From Cinnamomum chago (taxonomy: Eukaryota; Streptophyta; Magnoliopsida; Laurales; Lauraceae), in assembly GCA_038049695.1 (NCBI GenBank), contig CP142459.1, positions 67,262,001 through 67,326,000 on the forward strand: a stretch of 64,000 nucleotides of DNA. The letters run 5' to 3'. The position numbers and the translations under genes are program-made. Below are positions 1 through 12,529 of the stretch, one piece after another. Under the pieces are notes generated by a model that worked only from the letters and a program-made list of their open reading frames with translations, ran no database searches and was not told where the DNA came from. Each line of letters opens with the position of its first letter. Position 1 is the first letter of the stretch.

Positions 1-736
1 TCTGTCAACTAGGCCAAGCAAGCCACCCCATTTAAGGATAACTGGGGTGGATGATCCAGAATCTGTGCAACGGTCTGTTAGTGGCCTGAGAATCATCGGA
101 CAGCGGCTCGAGAAGCTTGCAGAGGCAGTTGGAGTGCCATTTGAGTTTCGAGCAATACCAGCCAAGACTGCAGATGTGACCCCGTCAATGCTGGAATGCC
201 GGCCCAACGAGGCTGTTGTTGTGAACTTCGCCTTCCAGCTTCATCATATGCCTGACGAGAGCGTGTCAACAGTGAACCAGAGGGACCAGCTTCTCCGCAT
301 GGTAAAAAGCTTGGAGCCGAAGTTGGTGACAATAGTCGAGCAAGATGTGAATACCAACACAGCTCCATTCTTTCCGAGGTTTGTGGAGGCTTACAATTAC
401 TACTCAGCTGTGTTCGAGTCCCTTGATGCGACACTGCCAAGGGAGAGCCCAGACAGAATTAATGTAGAGAGACACTGCCTTGGACGCGACATAGTCAACA
501 TAGTGGCCTGCGAGGGGGCAGATAGGATAGAGAGATATGAGGTAGCAGGGAAATGGAGGGCAAGGATGACTATGGCTGGGTTTGTCGCGTGCCCACTGAG
601 TGCCTATGTTAATGGGGCAATCAGGTCACTGTTACAAAAGTCATACTGTGACAAGTACAAGATGAAGGTAGAAGGTGGAGCACTATACTTTGGGTGGGAG
701 GACAAGATCTTGATTGTTGCTTCAGCATGGAGATGA
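1..736 (+). CDS. SCL1: SCARECROW-LIKE 1-type GRAS transcription regulator, C-terminal part
   Basis: This is the 3' part of an intronless GRAS-family gene. The open frame runs in from the left edge (first full codon at base 2), so the N-terminal half is missing; GTG at 47 is an internal valine, not a start. The 244 visible residues begin in the middle of the GRAS domain with LRITGVDD and carry the late family motifs in order: the NFAFQLHHMPDESV block, the PFYRE-type segment FFPRFVEAYNYYSAVFESLD, the RVER-type INVERHCLGRDIVN segment, and the C-terminal SAW motif ending in VASAWR before TGA. From memory the sequence follows Arabidopsis SCL1 (PAT1 branch) closely. GRAS proteins are nuclear regulators; members of this branch act in light and stress signalling, but the job of SCL1 itself is less defined. 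The gene converges on GONST1. Confidence 0.93.
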   Translation, partial: LSTRPSKPPHLRITGVDDPESVQRSVSGLRIIGQRLEKLAEAVGVPFEFRAIPAKTADVTPSMLECRPNEAVVVNFAFQLHHMPDESVSTVNQRDQLLRMVKSLEPKLVTIVEQDVNTNTAPFFPRFVEAYNYYSAVFESLDATLPRESPDRINVERHCLGRDIVNIVACEGADRIERYEVAGKWRARMTMAGFVACPLSAYVNGAIRSLLQKSYCDKYKMKVEGGALYFGWEDKILIVASAWR

Positions 737-2471
737 GCATTTGTCGCAGAGTTCATTTCTGTCCCAGTTTCTTTGTTTCAGATGTGTGTATAAAATATAA
801 TGCATGGGACTAAGATTAGTCACTCCTAAACTCTATTGTCCAATGTAAGTGCATCAGGAGTGCAGTAGGATTTTCCACTTTAATCGCTACAAGAGTTCAG
901 GTCCTATGCTTACATTTCAAAGACTAATTTCCTTATAGGGAACATTTGAGAATTTTCATATCATTTAAAATTTACTTAGGAAAGTGGAGGGTGAAAGATA
1001 ATGGACAAAGGAGTATAATAACAAATTGAAGATCATCAAATTTTCTCAACCTGTGGAAGGATTTACATTCCCAAAGAGAAGATGAGATTATTTACTGATT
1101 AGTAGTGGAAAAATTGATGGCCACTCGCACATTTATCATTGGCCAATAAGAAATTTCCAATTAATTGAACAATGAGCTAAGTTATAGGTTGTTGCTACTT
1201 CGCCGCACCAGGTGGTGTTGAAGGGTGGCGCTATTCTGTACCAAAGACATATTTTCAACACTGAATAAACCTAGACTTCCGAATCATGAACTGGCTATTA
1301 TATCAACAACGAAAGTAGATTATAAGGGGGGTGAATCATACCAAAATCTCAAATCTGCCCAAGAGGAGCACTCTAGGCATTTAAGCATGTAGAGCTCTCT
1401 TGAATCTACTGATTTGGTTGTACTTTATGGAAAACTAGAACAGGAGACTTCAGCTTAAATATAGGCAGGGACAATCCTAAGGTGATCTTTTAACCACATA
1501 TCTGTGTACTGTTTTACAGCATACAGACACCAGCGGTCCACCTACTAAAGCCATCTCTGAGAGAAACTTAAACATTTACATCCAATGGAAATCAATCATC
1601 CTAATACTATTGTAGTGCCAGACTATGATGAAAATCTGAGTAAAATTTGTTTTGGGCTTGTTCGGATATAAGTAAAACTAGTGCAGTAAACCCATTTTAC
1701 ACAGATATGAGGGTTCATGCCTTAAGACAACCTGAGTTAGCTGTCGCAGTCGTTCTGTTATTTGTCACGACCCTTTTAAACTGAGGTAATGCAAAGATTA
1801 GATTTCCAGATAAACTGAGTGCAGCGCAAACTAGATGCAAGGATCAAAGAGTCCCTCTGCACAGAAAATTTTATGCGTGAACAAGTGGCTTCTTAAAGAA
1901 AAATCTCACAAACAGTTGCTCTAGAGAGAGGTTAATAATGAATTATTAGACTTGCATCATTTAGCACCTTCTGCTCAGCACATCTCATCTTGAATAGAAA
2001 ATGTGTGTGTGGACCCCATACCTTTTGCATATTGTGCCCCGCTGGTTGTCATGAGTTGCTATGATTTATGTTTAGGATCACTGGGTCAATGTCATGCACC
2101 AGAAAAGTTTCAACAGCATCAGTGAATTTCATCAATGCAATATAAATAATAATTCTTTTTTTATCATAAAATCTTATCATTGTTACAATGAGAGAGCAAT
2201 TAGTTCCATAGGCAACCTTTACAAACCAACCAGAATGAACCGCACAGAGAATCTAAACAAAATTCGACAGTAGCCATCCATTCTCTGCTGCCAAAACATT
2301 GAGAACGGTTAGACGAGCTGCATCTTGCCCCGAAAACCTTCTTGTTTCTTCAATGAACTTTGACTGTTAGTTGGATCTGGAAAGTTCAGTAAGTCCGTAG
2401 GTCAAGAACATTGTTCCTTGCAGTCATTTAACAACAATATCAGCTATCAAGCCACAACGCAGCTAAGAAAT
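737..2471. other. Convergent spacer between SCL1 and GONST1
   Basis: This stretch holds the SCL1 3' UTR at the left and the GONST1 3' UTR (opposite strand) at the right. It is AT-rich, has stops in all frames, and I see no coding signal, RNA gene or clear transposon end. A poly-T/A stretch lies near 2155-2165. No terminator or poly(A) signal can be assigned with confidence. Confidence 0.6.
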
Positions 2472-5400
2472 TTAAGATCTCTCCATCATTTTCGCTTTGG
2501 CAAAGAATACTCCAGCCAAAAGACCTAAAAAAAAAAAAAGGCAATTCAACCACATGCTCCTATTCAACTTGAAAAACTAGAAGTGGGTGGGTTGGTAGAA
2601 GAACTTACCAAAAAGGATGCTCACTAAATTTTCCAGACTAGTTGGCACTTTGAAGAGAACGATCCCAAAAATAGACAGTGGAATCTTGTTCAATGATCCT
2701 ACAAGGCTGCACATAACCAAGTAGCAGCAATTGTTTACCCACCAACAAGATAGGTATATCATGAATGGTTCATACTTTTATAGCACTCTCCCATCAGAAG
2801 AAGATGACGCGTTTTCAATTTATTTATTTATTTTTTGCTTCAAGAGGACTTGAAGTAAACTTTGACAATTTTTACTGCCTGCCCCCAACCCAGATAAAGG
2901 AAAAGGGTTGCATTAGTTAGGTTGACAGCCACGTAAAATCTTGTCACAACCCAAACATGAATTTTGATATAACAACATTCCGTGATAGATTGGAATGGAG
3001 AAATAGAATTCATCCGACCCAACATAGCTGGGACAAGGCTTTGATGATGATGATTGGGGAGTCGAAGTCACGCTCTCTTCCATACCCATGTCCCAGACCA
3101 AAGCTACAAGCTACAGGCTACAGGCTACAGCCAAGAGGCCATTTTCAATAATGTTTGCCCACTAAAAGGCAATGTAATTTCTAAATGTGAAATACAGGGT
3201 GGTGCCAGTTGACCCTCTTTTGTAACTTATGAGCTAATATCTTAGAATCCTACTAAAAAAAATATAATATAATAAAAAGAAACTCTGAAATACAATTTTC
3301 CACCTTTTCTAATATAAATCATAACAATAATTAGGAAAAAACTAATTTCCATGTGTTGGGCTTGTGGACCCCAATCAAGATTCAAGACATCAGGATGGAC
3401 TGGGCTTGGCTTCTTACTAGCTAGGGTTGGTAGGTGTGGCACAGGCTCATCTGGGCCCAACTAAGCCTGCGTTCATCAATATTACAAGCGGTCCCCTTCC
3501 TGAATGGGCTGCTGCATTCTACATTCCTCGTACTAAAGAAAATTTCTCTACACTTTAGAAGGAGGAGAAAGCGCCATCACAATTTGAGTTTGTTAACCAT
3601 GAGAGGGTGCATCCTTTACCTGTATGTTGTAGCACCTGTCTGATGAAGAAACCACATTGAAGTGAAGCTGATTGCAAGGCCCAAAAAACCACTTGAAGTT
3701 ATGACCAACCAGAACATGGGCGTCCTCAAAAGCGGCCTGCCAATTCACTTCACAGATAAATGAGCCCAATAAGAAAATAATAATAATGCCCATATGCCAC
3801 AATTGTAAAAATGAATAATTATCTAAATTGACTCATGTTCTAAAAGTTTGGACATGGATGATGGAACTGAGGTCAAGCGTTCAACCATTCAGGCAACAGT
3901 TATAACTTCTGTCCTAAGGGCCACCAACAATGTGGACTTCTTGGACAAACCATCCCCTTTCCAATTTTCTTATTTCTAACACCTTATGTTTCTTGCAATA
4001 TGATCAGTTGTAAGGTACGATCTTATAGATTTTCCTGATATCCCTAATCCAAAACTATTCATTCATATTTGTTAGAATGATGATAGCTTAGATCTCCCGT
4101 TTATAGTCTTAGGTATCTTGTTATCCCTTTTTCTCTTCTTCTTCTTTTATTTCCCTTTTTGAGTTCCTGAATGCAGTTGTAAACTTGATGTTAAAAATGC
4201 TTCCTAGAGGACAATCTAGAAGAGAGTTGACATCCATCATTCTGCATAGAATTCTGAATTCTTGTCACCTTCTAAGTAATGATTACAGAAAAATACTAGC
4301 CTAAGTTCCCATAAATGGTTTTGACATAATCCAAGTATTGGCACTATGTAGAGAAATGTGAAAATACTACATCACAGAACAAGAAATCTCTTATGTTTAC
4401 TACTGAGGAAAACAAAGAGAAATTAAAGGATAGAAATAATGCCTTAGCACTAAAAGCTGGATACTAAATGGAAGAACTCACGTTGTAGAAAGATAGTTCA
4501 CTTCATTGAATACGAAAATAAGCAGAACCCCCAGAGGCAGTGAAAGAATATTATTGAGCAAGACCATTGAAAATTCATTCAAGTTTCCAGATTTTGTTAC
4601 TTGCTTTGCTGTATCCATGACTCTTCTTAATGTTAACTGGAGAACAGAACACATATTAGTAAGCTACAAATTCAGCTATGTATGACAAAAGATATGGCCT
4701 AGTCTGACTAACAAAAGGAACAACATTATGGTGTGATGTACATATTGCAGAATGCAGCTGATGAACAAAAAAACTACCCATATATTGAAGAGGATGTGGC
4801 ACATCAGTGGGGCTCAAGAAGGCCTATGAAGTAATGCAATCAAGACAAATGGAGCTGAGATCATCAGCACAGTAATGATGAGCTTAATTAAAAATAATCC
4901 CTACACAACCAAGAGTAACAACCCCCCAATTTTCGCTGACCTATTGATTGGATCAATGGTAAGGCACGTCCCTTCTATCGGGAAATGATCCATGGTTCCT
5001 CAGAAAAAGAAAAAAACTTGGCAGTGAGGCAAGTGCACTGATAGGAAAAAAAAGCAATTTTCTTTTCTCTCTTTTTGCTCTTTTTTTTTTTTTTTTTTTT
5101 TTTGTGATTGATGGTAACATGACATGAAAAACTTGGCAGTGAAGCAAGTACACTGATAGGGGAAAAATCATTGGTAACATTACATGAAACCACAACCTTG
5201 TGGTTGTGGCAATGAGAGCACCTTCCAACTATGCCATAGGCTATTGCCACAGAATAATGACAAACTGTATCAACCAAATTAATTACCGAATATGATGCTG
5301 TGAGGAAGCAATTTATAATCTGCCATGTATAGCCAACTGCATGAAAAGAAAGATCTGTGATTCCCCCAGAGACTGCTGAAATGATCTGCACAAACAAAGA

Positions 5401-8360
5401 ATTCTTTAAACCCTAGTAACTCGACTAACATGAACTGAAAGCACAATGACAAACCTCAGTGTCCTTCTAATGGAACAAAAAATAATCAAGTGATAGAGCA
5501 ACATAGCATGTTTAGTTAATAAATAGTGTCTTCAGATGATCTTTTTTTTAATTTAATTGAATTTTCCATAAAGCATCACAAAAGAAGAAGATATTCTAAT
5601 GTACAAATGTACAAATGCTATTTTAGATCATTAGCATTTTCCTAATTAATTAAAATAAATAATTTCATTATAAAATGTGAATACATAATTTATCTACACA
5701 GCACTTCAGTTTTAGACATTTTAAGTTTATTGACATTGGCCTTTTGATTCAACTAATTGCAGCTACATAAAAAACAATTACCAACAAATGACTCAAATTT
5801 ATTAAGATAAACATTTTATTAGATGTTCTAATACAAAAAATGAAAAGCTACAAAAAGGAAGTTCACATCTTCAAATGAAAGTTCATCTCAAAACAAGCTG
5901 ACAGTTTGAGCCATGCAGCAAGTAGTTCTTGGTATTTTACCATTAAGAATAGGGCAGCCCAGACTTTGCTGTCATGGTGCTTCTTGAAAAGGTACATCTC
6001 ACCAAGAGCGGTAATGACATTAGTAACATTCTTTAGCACTGTTACCATAGCAACATTAATGTATTTCAAACTGCAAAAAACAAGGGCAATGATTAAACAA
6101 CAATTGAAATAAATTTCTTGTGGATGAGGTAGGATAAGCAATATAAGTATATAGCATCTCTGAAATTTATCTGAAATTCATGTGTAACTAAAGAGTCTAC
6201 AGGAGATACTCTTAAAATATGCATACCTGGAGTCTTGTAAATGCAGGCCCAAATGCAAAGGATTGCACATGATCTGGACAGCCCAAGTATGGCTGGAGTC
6301 TAGATTGCTCTGTGCTCAATAAGGTCTGACTTTTGGGGGCCACCAGAAGGGCCTGTGTCAAATATTATGGCCTAAACAGGCTTGCCATGAGCCAATGCCT
6401 ACCTAAAGGCCTGACTAGATGGCCTGAATGGGCCAGATAAATTAAAAAGAAGCTTCATATTTTAATAATGGTGAGAGCCTGAGCCTGACTTTTAGGCATG
6501 CAGGCAGGATCCAGGTGAGGATATTAGGCCAATTATTAAAAGTGTTGGGCTTGGACAAGATTCTGTCTGCTTATGCACACATGATTTTCAACATCTGCTA
6601 GCCCCTGGGCTTCTTATTTCCCCCCTAGAGGCACACAAAATAGAAAAACAAAAAAATGGGAATGTGCCAATTACACAAAGATGCAAACATGCTTGACATG
6701 TGCTACACATGCATCTACTTTTAAGGGATTTATTCATCATAAAAAATTCTTAAATAACATTAATTTCTACTATGAATAGCATAACAGTCAACAATGGAAC
6801 GTTCAATATAAAACACAGAGATTGGCCAAGAGAGACTACAAGTTGCATTGAGGGCCACAACTTGGACAGGCCAGCATGATCACTGCTCTTTTAAGGCAAA
6901 CCACCTGTCTGAAGATTGGCACAGGCCCAGCCCAACCTTAACACCTTTTAACAATTGACCGAGCCTGGAGCTAGAACTTTATCTACACGAAGGGATAGAC
7001 CAGACTTTTACACCCATGCATGATATTCAGGCTGAATATTATCCCAATATATATATTTTTTGGCCTTGGACAAGCCTTAGCCCAGTTGAAACCCTGATAC
7101 AGCACGAGATGTAATAATGCAATGTTTAATAAATCAAGAATGCAATCTAAAGTTTGGTACAGATGACTTGATTAAATCACTAGTGATGCATTTCAAACCT
7201 CCCACTTGGAATCGTGGATATTGGTGATTGTTACAAACTACCCTTAGCTACTAGTTGCTTCTCCAAGAGATAATAAAAGGAAGGAAATAGAAACTGCCCT
7301 CTATAACAATACAGACCACATATTGATCCCAACATACTTGGGACTGAATTTTAGCCGACTAAACATGTGTGATTCATGTTATATATATATATGGAGAATA
7401 TTCATGTGCATCCATCCCTCACCATAGGGTGAAAGACACTTACATAATTGGAAATATTCATGTACAAAAGAGGAAAAGTCATATATGGTCATATGCAGAA
7501 AAAGAATGTTCCCTATGGTGAGGGATGGATGCACATGAATGTCTCCCCCCGCTCTCTCTCTCTCTATATATATATAAATATATATATATATATCTAAAGG
7601 CAACCATCCCATATGGATATAAAAATAAAAGCAGCTAAATAGAAAACACTTCATACCTAAAAAGGCTTGTAATAAGCATCCCAACAAATATAACGTTTAC
7701 AGGCAACCAGACCCGAATCAATCTCCATGTAAGTGGTTCTGTTGAGATTATTCCAGCAAAACTCAAAATGGAAACAATAACCACAGACACAAGATTCTGC
7801 AACCAACAAAAGACATGCAGTGATGTTATCAACAACTGATTTCACAATCATCAAGCATAATAGCATTGATATTCATATAAAAGTGGTTTGTTGCAGACAG
7901 AAACTTCACCTGGTAAAGCATCAAAGATATTCCAGCATTGAAATCATAGCCAGAGAGCACAAACTTGTTAACCAGTATCATGCTGCATGATGAGATACAA
8001 TATGCAAGGCCAGACAGTAGCGCTTGGTTGTGGATTCTAATTGTCCTGTTGCCATGTATAGCTTTGTCTCTATGTTTTTCTACCTTACCTTCTTCCAAGT
8101 CAATACCATCATTAGAAAAAGCCTTCATTCCTGAAAGTGATCTAGACATGAAAAAGAGTTATCATTATTAGATTAAGAAGCTTAAGTACTCTAATAATAT
8201 GAAAGAACTGATGCAAAATGGAGATGATCACATGCCTGCTAACCATTTCTCTTCTTCCGCTACTAGAAGGACTTGAGACCTGGCCTAGCACTCCATTCTG
8301 CTCACGAATTAACAAGCTGCCTTTTTCACCGTTTACATTAACCTTAATTTTATCATCCAT
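2472..8360 (-). CDS. GONST1: GDP-mannose/nucleotide-sugar transporter, Golgi (GONST1-type)
   Basis: This is a drug/metabolite-superfamily antiporter that carries GDP-mannose into the Golgi; in Arabidopsis GONST1 supplies mannosylation of sphingolipids. Coding exons on the minus strand: 8360-8236, 8141-7910, 7796-7657, 6070-5941, 5385-5287, 4636-4482, 3736-3620, 2706-2609 and 2524-2472 (TAA). They sum to 1149 nt, 382 residues, with every phase matching. Conserved blocks include LLSGLAYCISSCSMILVNKF, VNVIFVGMLITS, TVLKNVTNVIT, AISFTSMWFLHQTGATTYS and GSLNK (residues 336-340), which fits the GxLNK nucleotide-sugar motif. The protein is hydrophobic with about ten membrane segments. All introns are GT-AG except intron 1 (8235-8142), which needs a GC donor. 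The start is uncertain: 8360 gives about 50 residues more than Arabidopsis GONST1, whose start matches the internal Met at 8128; an in-frame ATG also lies at 8402. A 5' UTR probably extends toward 9.3 kb. Confidence 0.92.
2880..3056 (+). mobile_element. 3' tail of an RTE-type LINE in a GONST1 intron
   Basis: The frame around 2957-3070 reads DRLEWRNRIHPTQ...WDKALMMM, the way plant RTE-clade LINE ORFs end (EWRNRIHVADP...). The DNA then shows the usual RTE ending of an ACCCAACATAGCTGGGACAAGG-like phrase (from about 3019) running into a (TGA) microsatellite at about 3041-3052. Only a truncated 3' end is present, as expected for 5'-truncated LINE copies. It is antisense to GONST1, inside the intron at 2707-3619. 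The 5' limit is approximate. Confidence 0.6.
6071..7656 (-). other. GONST1 intron 3, enlarged by repeats
   Basis: This 1.6-kb intron is the longest of the gene. Bases 6230-7100 hold degenerate GGCCTG/GCCCA-rich sequence typical of decayed hAT-like repeats. A hairpin MITE follows at 7393-7546 and (TA) microsatellites at 7381-7391 and 7565-7592. No coding exon is visible in it. Confidence 0.6.
7393..7546. mobile_element. Hairpin MITE in GONST1 intron 3
   Basis: The ends form a near-perfect inverted repeat of about 35 bp: the left arm (7393-7429, from GGAGAATATTCATGTGCATC) pairs with the right arm (7511-7546, ending in GATGCACATGAATGTCTCC). The central 80 bp are unrelated single copy. The element is about 154 bp. 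A target duplication is obscured by the flanking TA and CT microsatellites, so the superfamily is undetermined. On transcription of GONST1 it would fold into a long stem. Confidence 0.7.
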
Positions 8361-9343
8361 GAATGCCCCAAAGAATAAAATCAAAAGATGCAGAATGAAC
8401 ACCTAAAGGCGGAAACTCCTTGACGCAAAAGTGAGGCCAAGCTTCAGAAATTTAGGCTTAATACAGCCAATTAAAACTGCAGAAACAGAAATAGCAGATT
8501 ATATCAAAACAATAAATCCTCAACAATAAAACAGCAGCAGCAGCCGCCTATTTCTTAAAAACTAATAGTGCAAAATCATGTGATGTATTATACTCAGAGT
8601 CAGAGACAAGGCATGGACAAAAACTGATTGGAAGAAACAGCATAATTTGGTTTGAAGCATTTAGATATATAAAGTAACAATAGTAAGCCTACATTGCAGT
8701 GATATTTCTACTACAGTAACCAAATTTACATTTCTCCAAAGCTAGGAACTAAACATCACTCTGGTAACAATAGAAGTTATTAATTACTCCTAGCAATTTA
8801 ATTGGCAACCCTACCCTAAGTTGAAAAGTACAAATCCCAAAATGACATCTTGAAAACCATATTTTTGAAATTGAACTTTGTTGGGTAGGTGAGAAACAGC
8901 ATCAAGAAGAATCAGGCCATCAAAATCATTACTTTTCTCCTCATTCACAACTCAACTATCAACAGTAACAACCCCAATTCAAAAAACAAAAAAAAAAGAT
9001 CTTTTTCTTGGCACACCCAATTTCTATTTTCCAGATTTTAACCAAAAACAACCAAATCAGACCCACAAAAAACATGGCATATGCTTACCTACTTATCATG
9101 CTCATGAACAGAAACTCCCCCATTAAGCCTTATCCCATAAAAACCCCAGAACTTCAAATCAACTATAGAATTGGAGAAGACCCATCACAAAGTCCATGGC
9201 CAATTGAGGGGAGAAATACCCAGAAAAAGGTGGGATTTTTAGGATAAGACGAGGGCCAATCGAGATTTAGAACTGTGATTTGTGAAGAACTTAGAGAGAT
9301 AAAGGGGTTGGTCTCATTTGATTGGCAAATGATCCCCTCCCTC

Positions 9344-9360
9344 TCTCTCTCTCTCTCTCC
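9344..9360 (+). repeat. (CT)n tract in the GONST1 5' region
   Basis: About nine CT units lie just upstream of the presumed GONST1 leader, reading GA on the transcribed strand. CT/GA tracts near plant transcription starts are common and sometimes act as Y-patch or GAGA elements; here only the repeat itself is seen. Confidence 0.55.
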
Positions 9361-9654
9361 CTTTTTATGCCGATGGAACGCAGATGGCGTTAAAGGAAAA
9401 GTGGTAGCATCTCCATGTGCATGTATTGAAGATTGCAGGATGGGTAGTCGCTAACGTGAGCCTATGGCGCATTCAAGTCAAAGTTTTCTTCCCGATTCAT
9501 TCATTGCCACATGGCGTTTGTGTTTCTGCTTCACAGAGGCTCCAAACTTTTCATTTTATTATTGTTTTTTAACCGCCTCTCCGAGAACCGAATATTCCGG
9601 GCACATGACATGAAGTTCCGGTCTCAAGCAAGAATTCTACTAAAGAAATAAGTA

Positions 9655-9768
9655 GTGAGAAATCAATACAATTCTTATGTCATATTGAATATCATTCACT
9701 GCACTTCGTTTGTGAGAAATTGATACAATTTTTATGTCATATTATATATCATTCAATACACTTGGTTT
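9655..9768. repeat. Two tandem 57-bp units
   Basis: Bases 9655-9711 and 9712-9768 are head-to-tail copies starting with GTGAGAAAT and sharing the TTATGTCATATT and ATATCATTCA blocks. They differ at roughly one base in eight. A simple old local duplication with no coding content. Confidence 0.75.
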
Positions 9769-9904
9769 TCCTTTTAATTCATATCAAGCTTTTTAAGAAT
9801 AATCAATCTTATAGATGCGTTTTATTTGAAGTGGAGTGATAAAATTCGATTTATTGGGCATGAATCTAAAAGTAGACCACATTTACAAATAACAAATAAA
9901 TAAA

Positions 9905-10055
9905 GGGAGATGTTCCTATCATAAATATCTCTCACCTTATATAAGAAATAGGAGTGGATGCCCTCAAATTTAAGTCATTGGCATTATATATGGGTGTGAG
10001 GGCCCCCATGCTATCTCTCGTACTAAGGTGAGATGCTCTCATTGGAGCAGCTCCC
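9905..10055. mobile_element. MITE with perfect 9-bp target duplication (MULE-like)
   Basis: Inverted ends GGGAGATGTTCC... (9905-9938) and ...GGAGCAGCTCCC (10025-10055) pair over about 31 bp, including CTCACCTT near the inner edge. The element is flanked on both sides by the same 9 bases, ATAAATAAA (9896-9904 and 10056-10064). A 9-bp target duplication with G-rich ends fits Mutator-like elements. It carries no coding sequence. The flank is low complexity, so part of the match could be chance. Confidence 0.68.
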
Positions 10056-10064
10056 ATAAATAAA

Positions 10065-12500
10065 ACATTAAAGTTCATAACTCTTAAGATTATTTTGACC
10101 AAAATAATATATTATATAATCATAGAGTATACCGATTATAATTTAAATGGTTAAGTGACACTGGCGTGAGTCTTTTTAATCAAGAAAGTAGAGTTTTTTT
10201 GTTTAGATCCACTTTGGTCAATGGAATTCGAAAAAAAAATAAGATAGTTATCTTAACTATATTTAATAAATAAAATGACTAAAATCATCCTTAAATAGCT
10301 GAACAATTGGATAAAAAGAGTGTAGAAATTCACAATTTAGAAGTCAAGATTGATATTTGTTCGATCGAAATCAACAACCCTGATATTAGTATAATAGTGA
10401 TTGATAAAATTTTTTATCAAAATCATTCAGATTTATAAATAAATCATAAGAAACCCTATTAATTTCAAGGTCAAGATGATGCAATTTGGGATATTATTTA
10501 TGTATGGTCAATCTAGTAGTGATAAATACATTAAATAAAAAATAAGTTTAAACATAGTTATGTCAATTTCGATTTGATTGGGTTTGAGTCGATCTCATCC
10601 GGACCCAATAAACAACTATTAGAAGATCACTACAAACTTATAAATATAAAATACAATTAGTGTAATGGCAACCGGTTAAAGTTCAGGTAAGGTGTAAGTC
10701 ACTTTCAAATCAAATTAAAGTGAGAAAATCTTACAAATCCTTTTAAATTACGATAATTAATAAGAACTTTGAATAAGGTCATTCATAAAATAATTGTAAC
10801 TCCTTAATTGAAGAAAGTTTTAAAATATATTGATAGTAATAGCAATGTATGAGATGCTTTTGGATATTAAATGTATTTGACGATGTTTTTGGAGGTATAG
10901 AGATATTTGATGATACTTTTTGTAAAAGCCCGTAAAATAAATTACAAATCTAATATTTTTGTTACTATTCTAGTGGGTTGAGAATGTTGGACCATTTGGT
11001 GGTCTGGGACTGGAGCCTTTTTTGCCTTTAGGTGTAAATGTGTAATACTGCCAAACCCAACATGAAATAAGTGCCCTTTTAGAGATTGGAATGGAGATAC
11101 ACCTAACACCACTGTTTCATAAAGCTTTTGTCAATTGTCACTCAACCAAAAGCAGATATGACATACAACTAGGACACATTCCATTTCCAGGTATGGAAAA
11201 GTCTTCATCCTTCAAAAGAAGACATGTTCAAAATTCAGCAGTTTTATGAGGGGTATAGATTGTTAGGACTTAGGATCCACTTTGGATGAAGCTAAAGTAA
11301 GTTTAAAATTCAAATAGGTGGCCCCATCAAACGTATTGGCTCCATCACTGTTTTCCATCATTGGCCTTTACCCTTTTTTTTTTGTGTGTATTTGTGAGAG
11401 AAATAAAGTGCTAGATTGACTACTCAAAAAGCATAAAACTAAATTTGATTATAACTTTCAATCATTATCAGTAATGGAAAACTAATGCTAGAAATGCAAC
11501 TTTGTTATTTGCATATTGAAAAGATCAAAATTTACCAACTCTATAAAATCTCATGTGAATGAAAAAAAGACTTTATCTTCACCATTTGATTCCTTGAAGG
11601 CTGCATTGAAAACAGTTGCACCATATTTGTTTTAATCATCTCTCCAAAGCGAGAAACCTTCTCCATTTGCCCATGCTAATCCTTCACAATTTATCGCCGG
11701 AAGGCAAGCATAGTAAATTCTATAATTTTTAGATGATACTTGCAAGGTTCAATTTAGACCCCTTATATAAAACTTCATTTCTTGCTTTCCAACTATCACT
11801 GGATTTCATCATTAGTTGATGATTTTATTTTCTTCATTGATGAATAAGATTTTTAGGAAACATACGGTTGTTCTTTAATATATTAAGCCAAAAGTGATGG
11901 AGAGTTTTCCATCAAGTTATAACATCAATGCAAGTTGATTAACATGCATGTGGGATATCACAAAATTTTACTCCAGTAGAAGTTGGTTCCACTAACCATG
12001 TCAATCACATTATTTATGCATATTATCAGCCCTAAAGTGGGTGAATCATGTTATAAGGTGAGTTTCTATCTTTTTCACTTGTGAAAAGGTGAAAAGGCTA
12101 AGGGCTTGTTTGATTAGAGGCATTTTCAAAGAAAACTTTTATGTGAAAAATCTCTAACTTCAATGCTGAGTGCCACTCTCTTATAATTTCTTATTTGAAA
12201 AGTTCAAAGTTGATAAAATCACCAGTAAGATATTATAATTCTCATAACAAAAATTCACTTCTAACCAGCATTGCAACATAGGAAGGAAAAAGAGAAGCAG
12301 AAGAAAGAGAAAAGATAACTTAGCAAGGACAACATTTGGAAATTCACGCCCTTAAAGCTAATTCCCCCATAATTCATGCAAACAAATGAGCCCGAGTGAC
12401 TCATGAGAAGATTCGAACTCAAGTGCTTATGGTGAATTTTGTGTTCACCTCATAGTGTGACCCATCTGATGATCTATTTAAATGAACCACACATAAGCTT
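10065..12500. other. AT-rich spacer without recognised genes
   Basis: All six frames are broken into short pieces, and I recognise no protein, RNA gene or complete transposon. Mononucleotide runs are frequent. A phrase near 12108 (GGGCTTGTTTGATTAGAGG) resembles the outer end of the MITE type seen at 12.5 and 53.9 kb, but I could not find its partner end. Confidence 0.5.
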
Positions 12501-12529
12501 CCTATTAACTACACCCGATCCTAGGCATG

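Noticed and set aside
93-440. 115-codon minus-strand frame across SCL1
   Set aside because: It is antisense to a well-conserved GRAS domain and has no family resemblance; it is a shadow of the coding strand.
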